Source of the DNA: UBA8515 sp036170795
GTDB taxonomy: Bacteria; Patescibacteriota; Minisyncoccia; Phycocordibacterales; UBA9973
NCBI GenBank assembly: GCA_036170795.1
Contig: JAVHPX010000026.1
Span: forward strand, 1-14,817
DNA length: 14,817 nt
Direction: 5' to 3'
Shown piece by piece: positions 1-7,434 of this stretch; position 1 is the first letter of the stretch; every line of letters begins with the position of its first letter. Below the pieces are notes generated by a model that ran no database searches, was not told the DNA's origin, and worked only from the letters and a program-made list of their open reading frames with translations. The translations under genes were made by a program, and so were the position numbers.

Positions 1-190
1 TTCCAGACACAGACATAACAACATCACCCTTTACAACAGTACTTGTAACATATCTAGTTTCAGTTGTTGTCTTACTACCCAAGAACTTATATCCAATAAA
101 TATTATTAAAACAACAAAAATAATACTCCATATATTATGAGTAAAAATAAATGACTTAATATTTTTAATTAAATTTAAAAATATATTCAT
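1..190 (-). CDS. N-terminal fragment of HlyD/RND-type efflux periplasmic adaptor (membrane fusion protein)
   Basis: Only the first 63 codons are in the window; the rest lies beyond position 1. Read from the ATG at 190, the protein has a short cytoplasmic start, one hydrophobic membrane segment (about residues 19-37, around IWSIIFVVLIIFIGYKF) and then the beginning of an extracytoplasmic part, TRYVTSTVVKGDVVMSVSG. A single N-terminal anchor followed by a 'V-x-KG-D-V-x-x-x-V-S-G' beta strand is the usual start of MacA/HlyD-like adaptors that work with ABC exporters of the MacB type. The gene starts 6 nt after the DUF5666 gene stops, so it is probably last, or followed by the ABC transporter genes, in the same transcript. 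The family call is inferred from a short piece. Confidence 0.65.
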   Translation of the reverse strand, partial: MNIFLNLIKNIKSFIFTHNIWSIIFVVLIIFIGYKFLGSKTTTETRYVTSTVVKGDVVMSVSG

Positions 191-196
191 AAATTA

Positions 197-736
197 TTAT
201 TTTAATATATTATTACTAGAAGTAGTAGGAATAATAGGACTATTAGTATTAGGGACAATACTGTCAATAGAATTCGGAATAATACGCAATAACCTTGCTT
301 CTATTTGACCTTGATTATTAGGAGATCCTATAACTACTACATATGTACCAATCTTTAAATCATCAAAAGTTCCTTCCTGGCGCATCTGACGAATTTTTGT
401 ATCATCTGTAATAAGAATAACTTTCTCAGTATTATCCTTATCAGCTATAATCATAGTTGGAAATTCAATTTTAATTATCTTGCCAATAGCTCCGTGAGCA
501 TTAGGAAAATTGTCTTGTATATCACCACCTATCATACGACCATTATTTCTAGGGCCAAAATTCCTAAAAAAATTATCATCCCAATCGTGACGGAATGATG
601 ATTTATAAAGACCAACAAACATCCCTGCTTGAAAAATTAAAAAAGATACAAACATAATTCCAACTGTATAGATAATATTCTTAAATATTTTAGGTTCTGA
701 TAATTTATTTATAAAACTTTTTATTTTGTTATTCAT
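197..736 (-). CDS. membrane-anchored DUF5666-domain protein
   Basis: A 179-residue protein with a basic cytoplasmic N-terminus, one membrane helix (about residues 20-44), an Asn/Gly-rich stretch (50-80) and a small all-beta domain (about 82-153) that starts GAIGKIIKIEFPTMIIADKD and ends GQIEARLLRIIP. This pattern of short strands, 'T/I-ADKDN', 'ddlkiGtyVvviGs' and 'i-A-r-l-l-r-I' is typical of the OB-like DUF5666 family, common in Patescibacteria and of unknown function. The C-terminal 26 residues are a low-complexity Pro/Ser/Thr/Asn tail. The ATG at 736 is chosen because it gives a normal anchor; an in-frame GTG/ATG extension to 901 would overlap the upstream gene and adds a phenylalanine/isoleucine-rich shadow peptide. 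It lies between a possible anti-sigma gene and the efflux adaptor. A second DUF5666 protein is at 8551-9231. Confidence 0.75.
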   Translation of the reverse strand: MNNKIKSFINKLSEPKIFKNIIYTVGIMFVSFLIFQAGMFVGLYKSSFRHDWDDNFFRNFGPRNNGRMIGGDIQDNFPNAHGAIGKIIKIEFPTMIIADKDNTEKVILITDDTKIRQMRQEGTFDDLKIGTYVVVIGSPNNQGQIEARLLRIIPNSIDSIVPNTNSPIIPTTSSNNILK

Positions 737-759
737 ATATTTAAATTTTAAATAAATAA

Positions 760-1161
760 TTATGATATTAATAATGAACTTTTTGATCGATATCCAATTA
801 TATGTTTCATTGAGACAAAAAATAAAAATAAAAATAAAAAAGACAATGTGATACTCATAAGAGGTAAAGATTCGGTTACAGATAACATAAATTCTTTCCA
901 ATATATAAAAATATTACCAACAGACAAAGCTAATGATACATATTCATAAAAACCTGACTGAGCTAACTGACTCGTGATATCTTTAATTATAAATATTAAA
1001 CCAAGGAATGATAATATATTTAGACTGACATACAACCACGCCTTAATTTGAGAAATTCTATCTTTTTTTGAACATATGACATACCAAATGTCGTCGGAAA
1101 GATGTACATTTGAGTAATAATTAGCTTGTTTAAACAATGATTTTAGGTCATTTTCGTTCAT
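760..1161 (-). CDS. small membrane protein, possible anti-sigma factor
   Basis: A 133-residue protein with a soluble N-terminal head of about 40 residues (MNENDLKSLFKQANYY..., then SDDIWYVICSKKDRISQIK) followed by about three hydrophobic segments (roughly 41-59, 70-90 and 98-118). No catalytic motif is visible. A short charged cytosolic head before membrane helices is the layout of many anti-sigma factors. The gene sits in the same transcription unit as an ECF sigma factor (3962-4510) and directly before a DUF5666 gene, so an anti-sigma role is plausible but inferred; there is no HxxxCxxC zinc motif. ATG at 1161 is preferred over an upstream GTG at 1188 because it gives a cleaner N-terminus. 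The AAAAAT-rich stretch near 815-842 encodes the last Phe/Leu-rich helix. Confidence 0.6.
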   Translation of the reverse strand: MNENDLKSLFKQANYYSNVHLSDDIWYVICSKKDRISQIKAWLYVSLNILSFLGLIFIIKDITSQLAQSGFYEYVSLALSVGNIFIYWKEFMLSVTESLPLMSITLSFLFLFLFFVSMKHIIGYRSKSSLLIS

Positions 1162-1206
1162 ATTTTGTATATACGTAATATTCAACACAATAGTTGCAAA
1201 TAATAT

Positions 1207-1860
1207 TTATTCCATATTTTTTAAAAATAAAATTCTATCCTTCTTAAATAAGAATATACACATATGAAATATCGTATAAGTAATAAAAAAAGCAGAAAGA
1301 ACATCTATAGAATAATGAAGATGCCCTAAAAGAACAACAACACCAAACATAACAGACAAGAAAATAAATATATATCGCAAATATTTATTTTCCCAAAATA
1401 TCAATGCCATTAAAAATGGTAAACCGGTATGACCAGAAAAAAATAAATCACCACCAAATGCAAATTTTTGCATAATTCTATTAGGATCCATTATTAAAGC
1501 AGTAGGGAACGGACCAATATGGGTAAGACTAATAAAAATTGCGCGTATAACTGTAAAAAATGCAATGGATTTAAATGTAAATGGTAACCTTTTAGGTTCA
1601 AAAAATAAAACTGCTCCAACAAAAATCCAAAAAAATATTGGTCCATATATAAAAACTCCATCAACATCATAGACTCTAATATTACTTAATATTATATCTG
1701 TAACTGAATTACTTGCACTTTTTGTAGCATATAAACCAGCATAATAATTAATAATAAAACTAGCAATTAAGAATAAAACACTAATAATTACAGAAATAAT
1801 AAAATTTTTATTTCTGTAATAGGGTTTTATTTTCTTCAACCAATTATTTATATAAATCAT
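1207..1860 (-). CDS. PAP2_C / sphingomyelin-synthase-like integral membrane phosphatase
   Basis: A 217-residue polytopic membrane protein, about six helices. The catalytic signature is visible: GGDLFFSGHT (residues 136-145) and HYSIDVLSAFFITY (182-195). These match the C-G-D-x3-S-G-H-T and H-Y-[TS]-x-D-V-x3 motifs of sphingomyelin synthase / PAP2_C proteins of the lipid phosphate phosphatase superfamily, giving a His144-His182-Asp186 triad. Family members transfer or hydrolyse phosphate head groups of lipids on the outer face of the membrane. The actual substrate cannot be read from sequence; undecaprenyl or polyprenyl phosphate, or a phospholipid, would fit a neighbourhood with two glycosyltransferases and a DedA protein. 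The gene starts 46 nt after the upstream glycosyltransferase stops and has the AGATATATGATT start context shared by other genes here. Confidence 0.78.
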   Translation of the reverse strand: MIYINNWLKKIKPYYRNKNFIISVIISVLFLIASFIINYYAGLYATKSASNSVTDIILSNIRVYDVDGVFIYGPIFFWIFVGAVLFFEPKRLPFTFKSIAFFTVIRAIFISLTHIGPFPTALIMDPNRIMQKFAFGGDLFFSGHTGLPFLMALIFWENKYLRYIFIFLSVMFGVVVLLGHLHYSIDVLSAFFITYTIFHMCIFLFKKDRILFLKNME

Positions 1861-1906
1861 ATATCTACATATTGTTATACGTCAAAATAATATTTTCGGT
1901 GCAATA

Positions 1907-2626
1907 TTATCTAATTTCTTTCCATTCTTTACTTGCAGATTTATTGAAATATTTTGCAGAAAGATTATTCATAACCCACTGGGTTAGAAGCTTTGGCCAA
2001 CCGATAGCGTGTGCGCGTCTTCCAGTATGAAATGCTGTCAAATTACTATTAAAATATGTTCTTCCAACCTTGCGAAGTCTTCTAAACATATCATAATCTT
2101 CCCCTGCTGCAAGCACCCCGTTAAAACCACCAACCTGCTTGAAAGATGAAGAACGAATCATCTGAAACTCACCAGGAGAAACACCCGTACGAAGATAGTT
2201 ATTTAGGATCTTATGTTGAAAATTCATAAATCCAAAAACTGCATTATCTGCCCATGTCGCCATTTCAGGGAAAACTTGGAGTCTGACGGTCATAGCTACT
2301 AGGTTGGAATCTTTAACAAAACATGCGATAGCTTTCTCAAAAAATGAATCAATATCATAGATAAACATATCTGCATCTAAAAATACTAAATATTCTCCAT
2401 GAGAAAGGGCCGCGCCATCGTTGCGACCAGATGCAATAGTTGGACGATTTGGGTCTTTGTGTAATGCAATTAGATTTGTATATTTTTTTGTAATTTCAAT
2501 AGTTTTATCAGTACTATTACCATCTCCTAAAATAATTTCATGTGGACCAGAATATTCTGACAAACATTTTAGAGTCTTCTCTATTATTTTATCTTCATTT
2601 TTAGTTGGAATTATAAAAGAAATCAT
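1907..2626 (-). CDS. family 2 glycosyltransferase
   Basis: A 239-residue soluble GT-A enzyme. The N-terminus MISFIIPTKNEDKIIEKTL is the classic GT2 start. A GDGNSTDKT loop (34-42) is the nucleotide-sugar region, FLDADMF (82-88) carries the DxD metal-binding motif, and GEDYDMFRRLRKVG (175-188) carries the acidic pair that normally holds the catalytic base. A later HTGRR (200-204) is a basic motif shared in form with the paralogue at 3220-3936 (SGRR), and both proteins end in -EIR. No membrane helix is visible, so it is probably peripheral. The start codon overlaps the stop codon of the DedA gene by ATGA, which indicates translational coupling. It probably transfers a sugar to a lipid or a surface glycan; donor and acceptor are unknown. 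Confidence 0.88.
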   Translation of the reverse strand: MISFIIPTKNEDKIIEKTLKCLSEYSGPHEIILGDGNSTDKTIEITKKYTNLIALHKDPNRPTIASGRNDGAALSHGEYLVFLDADMFIYDIDSFFEKAIACFVKDSNLVAMTVRLQVFPEMATWADNAVFGFMNFQHKILNNYLRTGVSPGEFQMIRSSSFKQVGGFNGVLAAGEDYDMFRRLRKVGRTYFNSNLTAFHTGRRAHAIGWPKLLTQWVMNNLSAKYFNKSASKEWKEIR

Positions 2627-3216
2627 ATATTTGTAATTTTTTTCTTCATATATTTAGAAAATAGATTAATTAATAAAACTATAATAATAGCCCAGAACCC
2701 AATAAAGACTCTCTTCAAACTAGGAGGGACTGCTACATATAACTTGCCAAAGAAATATCCAATTGTGAGCATATATCCTACAAAGAAAACTTCTCCAACT
2801 GTATTTAGATACATATATCTCTTAAAAGAAACTTTAGTTGCTCCAGCTGCAATAAGTATAGCTAGAGCCATCCCAAATCCAATAGTCAATTTTGAAATAA
2901 TAAGTATTTTTGTATGATATTTATGAAAAAGTTCTTTAGTTTTTTCATATAATTCTGGAGTAATAGATAAAAATTTACCCTTCCTGTTTAGTATTGGTGC
3001 TGCAATATAGTATCCTACACCGTACCATATAACATCACCAGCTAGATCTCCAAATATTATAGATATAAAGGCAGGTAATAAATCAAAAAAACCAGTATGT
3101 ATTAGAAAACCTGTAGCAATCATAATAATAGGTCCTTCAATAATTGTCCCTAGAAAAAGTGCTATATATCTAAAGCTATAAAGAAATATTATTACGTTGT
3201 GGATAAAAAGTGACAT
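2623..3216 (-). CDS. DedA-family (SNARE-associated/VTT) membrane protein
   Basis: A 197-residue integral membrane protein. The family pattern is readable: FLGTIIEGPIIMIATGFL (21-38) with the conserved E-G-P at 27-29, FGDLAGDVIWYGVGYY (55-70) with the Gly-Asp pair, then a FHKYHTKILIISKLTIGFG re-entrant segment (87-105) and AAGATKVSFKRYMYLNTVGEV (113-133). DedA proteins are membrane transporters; members have been linked to flipping of undecaprenyl phosphate or phospholipids across the cytoplasmic membrane. Placement between two glycosyltransferases and next to a PAP2_C phosphatase agrees with recycling of a lipid carrier, which is inference. It starts only 3 nt after the upstream glycosyltransferase stops and overlaps the next by 4 nt (TGA stop). 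Confidence 0.88.
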   Translation of the reverse strand: MSLFIHNVIIFLYSFRYIALFLGTIIEGPIIMIATGFLIHTGFFDLLPAFISIIFGDLAGDVIWYGVGYYIAAPILNRKGKFLSITPELYEKTKELFHKYHTKILIISKLTIGFGMALAILIAAGATKVSFKRYMYLNTVGEVFFVGYMLTIGYFFGKLYVAVPPSLKRVFIGFWAIIIVLLINLFSKYMKKKITNI

Positions 3217-3219
3217 ATA

Positions 3220-3936
3220 TTATCGTATCTCTTGATATCCTTTTGTATGCGGTTTATGAAAAATAGCTTCTGAAATAAAATTGATGGTGTATATACGACC
3301 TAGCTTTATCAATCCCCCTTCTGTAAGCCTTCGTCCTGATGTCGGCATTATAAAATTAAACTTAAATTTTGATTTTCCAAATGCGTGAGCACGACGAGCA
3401 GTGTTCGTATCGTCACCATAAAATTCAATCGAAGTGTCGAGACCCCCCATCTTTATAAGAGTATCTCTTCTGATAACCAAATTATTAAATACTGCCATAT
3501 ACCCTAAAAAATAATGTGTTGCTTTTGCTAGACTCCAAAAGATAAAAATTAAGAAATTGTGTCTTTTTGACATATCGTAGTATAAATTTCTTCCACTAAG
3601 GCACACGAGATTTTCATTTTTAAATTCTTTTACAATAGCATCATACCATCCTTTAGGGATGTGGCTATCAGCATCAACAAAAGCGATAAGGTCGCCAGAT
3701 GATTCCTTAAAACCTCTTTGTCTTGCATGCATTACTCCTTTCCTTCCTTCGTATATAACTTTTACATTTTTATACTTACGAGCAATCTCTCCTGTTCTAT
3801 CAGTACTTGCATTATCTATCACAATAATTTCTAATAATTTCCCATGAGAATTTTTAATCGCATGATCCAAGCATGCTTCAATATATTTCTCTTCATTATA
3901 AGCAGGAATGATAAGACTGATAGTTGACTCTTTCAT
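3220..3936 (-). CDS. family 2 glycosyltransferase
   Basis: A 238-residue GT-A enzyme. It starts MKESTISLIIPAYNEEKYIE, has DNASTDRTGEIA (41-52) at the nucleotide-sugar site, FVDADSHIP (87-95) with the DxD motif, and EFYGDDTNTARRAHAFGK (171-188) with the GDD acidic cluster. It is similar in length and C-terminal pattern (SGRR, terminal -EIR) to the glycosyltransferase at 1907-2626, so the two are probably paralogues acting in the same pathway. A hydrophobic patch at 126-160 (NFLIFIFWSLAKATHYFLGYMAVF) suggests contact with the membrane or with a lipid-linked acceptor. It is the first gene after the sigma factor, 25 nt downstream. Confidence 0.88.
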   Translation of the reverse strand: MKESTISLIIPAYNEEKYIEACLDHAIKNSHGKLLEIIVIDNASTDRTGEIARKYKNVKVIYEGRKGVMHARQRGFKESSGDLIAFVDADSHIPKGWYDAIVKEFKNENLVCLSGRNLYYDMSKRHNFLIFIFWSLAKATHYFLGYMAVFNNLVIRRDTLIKMGGLDTSIEFYGDDTNTARRAHAFGKSKFKFNFIMPTSGRRLTEGGLIKLGRIYTINFISEAIFHKPHTKGYQEIR

Positions 3937-3961
3937 AAATAATTTGTAGTAATTTATTATA

Positions 3962-4510
3962 CTACAAAATCATCTTTTTTAATTGTTCTAATGCCCGATA
4001 ATGATGACTTTTAACTGTGTTTAGTGGTTTACCAAGAACTTCACCTATTTCTTTAAATGTCATATCGTCTTGATAATAAAGAGTTAAAACTTCTTGATAA
4101 TTTATAGGTAACTCTAAAAGAAGTTTATTTAATAATTCTTTATCTTCTAATTTTTCAAGCACCTTGTCTGGCAAAAGAGTATCATCTATAACAGTATCCT
4201 CAAAATTATTATCTTCTGTATCTAAATCAGAAAATACCATTGATTTCTTCTTACGTAAATAATCAGTAGTCGTATTTCGAACAATCGTAAAGAGCCATGT
4301 CTTAAAATGAGATTTTTCTACTTTAAAATTTTTAATATTTCGCCAAACTTTGATCCATACATCTTGAGTAATATCAGGAGCATTAGTAATACCAACAAAA
4401 CGCACAGAAAAATTATAAATTTGTGGTGTATAGCGATCAATAAGTACCTTCAAGCTATTCTGGTTACCATTAATATATTCGATAATCAAATCTTCATCAT
4501 TTTTCTGCAT
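3962..4510 (-). CDS. ECF-type RNA polymerase sigma factor (sigma-70 family)
   Basis: A 182-residue protein with only sigma regions 2 and 4. Region 2 spans about residues 5-90: LIDRYTPQIYNFSVRFVG, DITQDVWIKVWRNIKNF (46-62) and HFKTWLFTIVRNTTTDYLRKKK (68-89), the last being the -10 recognition helix with the usual W-L-x-x-I-x-R-N. An acidic linker (90-125, DLDTEDNNFEDTVIDD) follows. Region 4 spans 130-180: LPINYQEVLTLYYQDDMTF, then an HTH (KEIGEVLGKPLNTVKSHHYRALEQLK) that reads the -35. It precedes the glycosyltransferase/DedA/PAP2_C genes, so it may control its own operon. A possible anti-sigma partner is at 760-1161 in the same run. A TATAAT lies at 4552-4557. Confidence 0.92.
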   Translation of the reverse strand: MQKNDEDLIIEYINGNQNSLKVLIDRYTPQIYNFSVRFVGITNAPDITQDVWIKVWRNIKNFKVEKSHFKTWLFTIVRNTTTDYLRKKKSMVFSDLDTEDNNFEDTVIDDTLLPDKVLEKLEDKELLNKLLLELPINYQEVLTLYYQDDMTFKEIGEVLGKPLNTVKSHHYRALEQLKKMIL

Positions 4511-4551
4511 TACTATACTATACTCTAAAAAAAGAATTTTAAAAATTACAT

Positions 4552-4557
4552 ATTATA
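4552..4557 (-). promoter_or_regulatory. possible -10 box of sigma factor gene
   Basis: Read on the minus strand this is TATAAT, about 41 nt before the sigma factor ATG at 4510. No good -35 is visible 16-18 bp further up (TACATA is the nearest). Two overlapping TATAGT boxes at 4512-4517 and 4517-4522 are closer to the start and would give an almost leaderless message instead. AT-rich surroundings make any such match weak. Confidence 0.3.
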
Positions 4558-4584
4558 TAAACTATACACACAAATATGTAAATT

Positions 4585-6060
4585 TTATTTCTCTAGATCA
4601 AGAATTTCATCGATTCGGATTTGATGGACGAATTCGGGAACGTGAGAAACGAGAATCATGGCACCTTCATATGAATCAAGAGCTTTGGCAATGATTGGTA
4701 AATGGCGGAAGTTTATATGATTTGTCGGTTCATCTAAAATAAGTAATCCAGGTTTTAAAAGGACTAAACTTGCAAATGCAACGAGCCCTTTTTGTCCTTC
4801 TGATAAACTTCCTATACGAGTATGAATCATATCACCTACTATTAAAAAAGATGCCGCCACTGCTCGTATATGTTCTTCGTCGACTCGGCCGGTAACAATA
4901 CGACTAACATCTGAGAGTGATTCAAGAACAGTGTGATCAAAATTAAGTGTTGAGAAATCCTGACGATAATATCCAACACGCACTCCCTTTACAATAACCG
5001 CACCCTCTGTTGTATTTTTTGCCAGAGCTTCAAGTAATGTAGTTTTACCAATACCATTTGGACCAGAAAGCAATAGATGTTTATTTTTACGTAAAGATAG
5101 ACTAACTTTCTTTTTTGATGGTTTGCCATTTTTTAGTATTGATACATATGAAAGAGTTAATATATCTCCGATAAGATTACCTTGAAAGGGAATTGTAAAA
5201 GGTCTAATAGTTTTATCTTCTTTACGAACATCTACTTTTTCGTCTTCAAGAGTTTCCGCAAGTTCACGCATACGTTTTGCTACAGCACGTAAGTTACCTC
5301 CTTTCATAGCAAAAGCATTGGCTTGATCTTTTTTAGCTTGAATTTCTTTTGAAAGAAGAGCATTCTTGCGATTTTCACGTTCCATACGAGCAGTGATTTG
5401 ATCTCGCACATCAGTATAGTTACCAACATATTGCTCAATTTTATGGGTATAAATATCTAAATAAAGTACTGCATCAGTAAATGAATTTAAAAATATAGCA
5501 TCATGAGAAATCACAATAACTGTCTTTTTATATTTAACAAGGAATGAAGTTAAATACGCAATACCTTCCTTATCCAAATTATTAGTTGGTTCATCAAGAA
5601 GTAAAATATCTGGTTCTTGTATAAGAGCTTGCGCTAAAAGTAATCGTGCTTGCTGTCCACCAGAAAATGATCTTATAATTCTATTATAAACATCATCGTG
5701 AGTTTTAAGATTAACAACTTTTAATATAGCATCTATTTTAGGATCAATATTGTAAACCTTATTTTCAAAACATTTCTCAAAAAATGAACGGACTGTCAAA
5801 TCAAGTTCGTCACGAGGAATAACTTGTCTAGATAAAGCAACAGTGGCACGTTGAGCTAAATGTATTTGTCCATTTTCTGGTTTATTATTTTTTGTAATCA
5901 ATGAAAAAAGAGTACTTTTACCAGCACCATTCTGGCCCATAATAGAAACTTTCATTCCACGACGAATAGAAAAATCAACCATATCTAAAATAGATTTACT
6001 ATGACTATATTCAAATGAAACTTTCTCAAATCGTACAACGACTTCGCCTGATGATCCCAT
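4585..6060 (-). CDS. ABC-F family ATPase (ribosome-associated / translation factor type)
   Basis: A 491-residue protein with two ABC ATPase domains and no membrane helices, the ABC-F layout. Domain 1 has Walker A GQNGAGKST (42-50), signature FSGGQQ (132-137), Walker B with EPTNNLD (LLLDEPTNNLD, 153-163) and the switch His in ISHD (184-187). The interdomain linker (about 210-298) is helical and basic (GGNLRAVAKRMRE), the part that reaches the ribosomal P/E site in characterised members. Domain 2 has Walker A GPNGIGKTT (333-341), a degenerate signature LSEGQK (419-424) and LLILDEPTNHINF (439-451), then VSHVPEF (471-477) where most relatives have SHDRxF. Family members resolve stalled ribosomes or protect against ribosome-targeting antibiotics; which applies here cannot be told from sequence. 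The gene lies between riboflavin kinase (46 nt upstream) and the sigma factor (74 nt downstream). Confidence 0.88.
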   Translation of the reverse strand: MGSSGEVVVRFEKVSFEYSHSKSILDMVDFSIRRGMKVSIMGQNGAGKSTLFSLITKNNKPENGQIHLAQRATVALSRQVIPRDELDLTVRSFFEKCFENKVYNIDPKIDAILKVVNLKTHDDVYNRIIRSFSGGQQARLLLAQALIQEPDILLLDEPTNNLDKEGIAYLTSFLVKYKKTVIVISHDAIFLNSFTDAVLYLDIYTHKIEQYVGNYTDVRDQITARMERENRKNALLSKEIQAKKDQANAFAMKGGNLRAVAKRMRELAETLEDEKVDVRKEDKTIRPFTIPFQGNLIGDILTLSYVSILKNGKPSKKKVSLSLRKNKHLLLSGPNGIGKTTLLEALAKNTTEGAVIVKGVRVGYYRQDFSTLNFDHTVLESLSDVSRIVTGRVDEEHIRAVAASFLIVGDMIHTRIGSLSEGQKGLVAFASLVLLKPGLLILDEPTNHINFRHLPIIAKALDSYEGAMILVSHVPEFVHQIRIDEILDLEK

Positions 6061-6106
6061 AGAAATACATACTACAGTATTTAATCAGACTATGCTAGTA
6101 AATATA

Positions 6107-6490
6107 TTATTCCAAAATAAAATTTACATTTTTAATATCTTGATCAATCTGTAAAACCAACTCTTCAGTATTTTCAAACTTCTTCACAGAACGTAATCGA
6201 TCAACAATATCAATTTCTATTTCTATATCTTTATCTTTATCTTTGGTTACAGGAACATCTTCATCTGTTATACCAATAAGATGAATTTCCATAGTTTTTT
6301 CTTTCAGATCAAATGTTGGAATGGGTCCATAATGAAGAGCTCCTTTATAAGTATGCCCGCCTATCGTAACCCATGTAGCATAAATACCTTCATCAAGAAT
6401 TATGTTAGAAGGGATTGCAAGATTGATAGTAGGAAATCCTATCTGATGGCCACGTCCAGCTCCTTTAATTTGTTTTAATTTAAATAACAT
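6107..6490 (-). CDS. riboflavin kinase, stand-alone domain
   Basis: A 127-residue protein covering just the RFK domain, which phosphorylates riboflavin to FMN. Most bacteria carry this domain fused to an FAD synthetase in RibF of about 300 residues; the N-terminal nucleotidyltransferase is absent here. Signatures: GAGRGHQIGFPTINL (10-24) with the PTxN metal/ATP motif, DEGIYATWVTIGGHTYKGAL (33-52), GPIPTF (55-60), METxH-type EIHL with the presumed catalytic Glu68, and the closing DRLRSVKKFENTEEL (97-111) followed by QIDQDI. A longer read from 6523 is possible, but the ATG at 6490 puts the start exactly where the RFK fold begins. The start overlaps the end of the EamA gene by 11 nt, indicating coupling. 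The repeated KDKDKDI (83-89) lies at a loop expected to vary. Confidence 0.85.
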   Translation of the reverse strand: MLFKLKQIKGAGRGHQIGFPTINLAIPSNIILDEGIYATWVTIGGHTYKGALHYGPIPTFDLKEKTMEIHLIGITDEDVPVTKDKDKDIEIEIDIVDRLRSVKKFENTEELVLQIDQDIKNVNFILE

Positions 6491-7394
6491 TTGATTGAAG
6501 ACGAGCAATTTTATAAATAGCAAAACATAAAATTATTCCTGAAATCCATTGTGAAGGCGCAAGAACATCATGATACATGAAAATTCCAATCAGCACGGCG
6601 ACAAGTGGATAGAAAAGTTCCAAAATAGTTGATATATGAACTGGTGTATCTTTTAATCCTTTATAATAAATATAAAGTCCAACCATACCAGATGAAAGTG
6701 CGATAAAAATAAATGAAGTGTAATTAGCAGTCGTTGGCATTGAAATACTTGAACCATATCCAAGAACAATTATTAAAATGAATGAAATAATTTCAGTAAA
6801 TAAAAATCTGTACAACGTTGTCGTTTGATGTGACACACGAGAAAGAATCATTTTTGAAAATGTTGTTGATGTCCCCCATGCAAAAGCTGCACCGACTGCA
6901 TAAAGTGCCGCAATTATTATCCCCTCGCCTGTAGCAAAATTTATATATCCATTTTTAAATGTCACGAAATATGCAGCTAGAAGTGCAAGGATTGACCATT
7001 TTATATAAACTTTATTGAATTTTTCTTTCAAGAAAATTGAAGCTGTCGTAATTGCAAAAATCGGCTGCAATTTCTGAAGTAAAAACACAACAGAAAAAGA
7101 AATAAAAGCAGTTTTTAAAAGTGCAGTCGTAAACCAGAGAGTTCCAAGAAGTCCGCTTAGAACTGCAACTAAAATTAAAAGCCAAAAATCTTTTTTGCTA
7201 ATCTTTTCAATTCGAACAACTTTCCAAACAAAAGGCAAAAGAATGAGCAAGCCAATAAAATGCTCAAAGAAAATAATTGTAATCGGTGGAAGGTTTCCTA
7301 ATGTTCTTCGAATGATTCCATCTATTCCCCACAAAAATGCAGCGATTATAATAAGTGATGGACCATTAAAGTTTATATTTTTAAATATTTTCAT
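6480..7394 (-). CDS. EamA-family (drug/metabolite transporter superfamily) permease
   Basis: A 304-residue membrane protein with about ten hydrophobic helices arranged as two EamA repeats (roughly residues 13-150 and 160-300). Recognisable pieces are LIIIAAFLWGIDGIIRR near the start, WFTTALLKTAFISFSVVFLL with QKLQPIFA in repeat 1, YAVGAAFAWGTSTTFSK opening repeat 2 and HISTILELFYPLVAVLIG near its end. EamA proteins export or import small metabolites; the substrate is not predictable. Linkage and overlap with riboflavin kinase makes a flavin-related cargo conceivable, but that is speculation. ATG at 7394 is chosen over the GTG at 7403, because the GTG directly abuts a TATACT (7404-7409) that could be the -10 box. 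Confidence 0.85.
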   Translation of the reverse strand: MKIFKNINFNGPSLIIIAAFLWGIDGIIRRTLGNLPPITIIFFEHFIGLLILLPFVWKVVRIEKISKKDFWLLILVAVLSGLLGTLWFTTALLKTAFISFSVVFLLQKLQPIFAITTASIFLKEKFNKVYIKWSILALLAAYFVTFKNGYINFATGEGIIIAALYAVGAAFAWGTSTTFSKMILSRVSHQTTTLYRFLFTEIISFILIIVLGYGSSISMPTTANYTSFIFIALSSGMVGLYIYYKGLKDTPVHISTILELFYPLVAVLIGIFMYHDVLAPSQWISGIILCFAIYKIARLQSNVI

Positions 7395-7403
7395 GTGTTC
7401 CAC

Positions 7404-7409
7404 AGTATA
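7404..7409 (-). promoter_or_regulatory. possible -10 box before EamA gene
   Basis: TATACT on the minus strand, 9 nt upstream of the ATG at 7394. If used, transcription would begin within a few nucleotides of that ATG, so the message would be nearly leaderless. There is no clear -35 at the right distance, so the call is weak. Confidence 0.3.
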
Positions 7410-7434
7410 CTTTTTTACAAAATGATATATAATA

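Noticed and set aside
815..842. AAAAAT tandem stretch as a regulatory microsatellite
   Set aside because: It lies inside the 760-1161 gene and simply encodes a Phe/Leu-rich membrane helix in AT-rich DNA. Slippage is possible, but nothing shows it.
737..901. Upstream extension of the DUF5666 gene to 901
   Set aside because: It would overlap the preceding gene by over 140 nt in another frame and add an Ile/Phe-rich peptide ahead of a normal anchor; the ATG at 736 is more natural.
2623..3216. Recoded TGA (genetic code 25)
   Set aside because: TGA ends the DedA and pgl genes in ATGA overlaps with the next start codons, and proteins do not continue sensibly through it.
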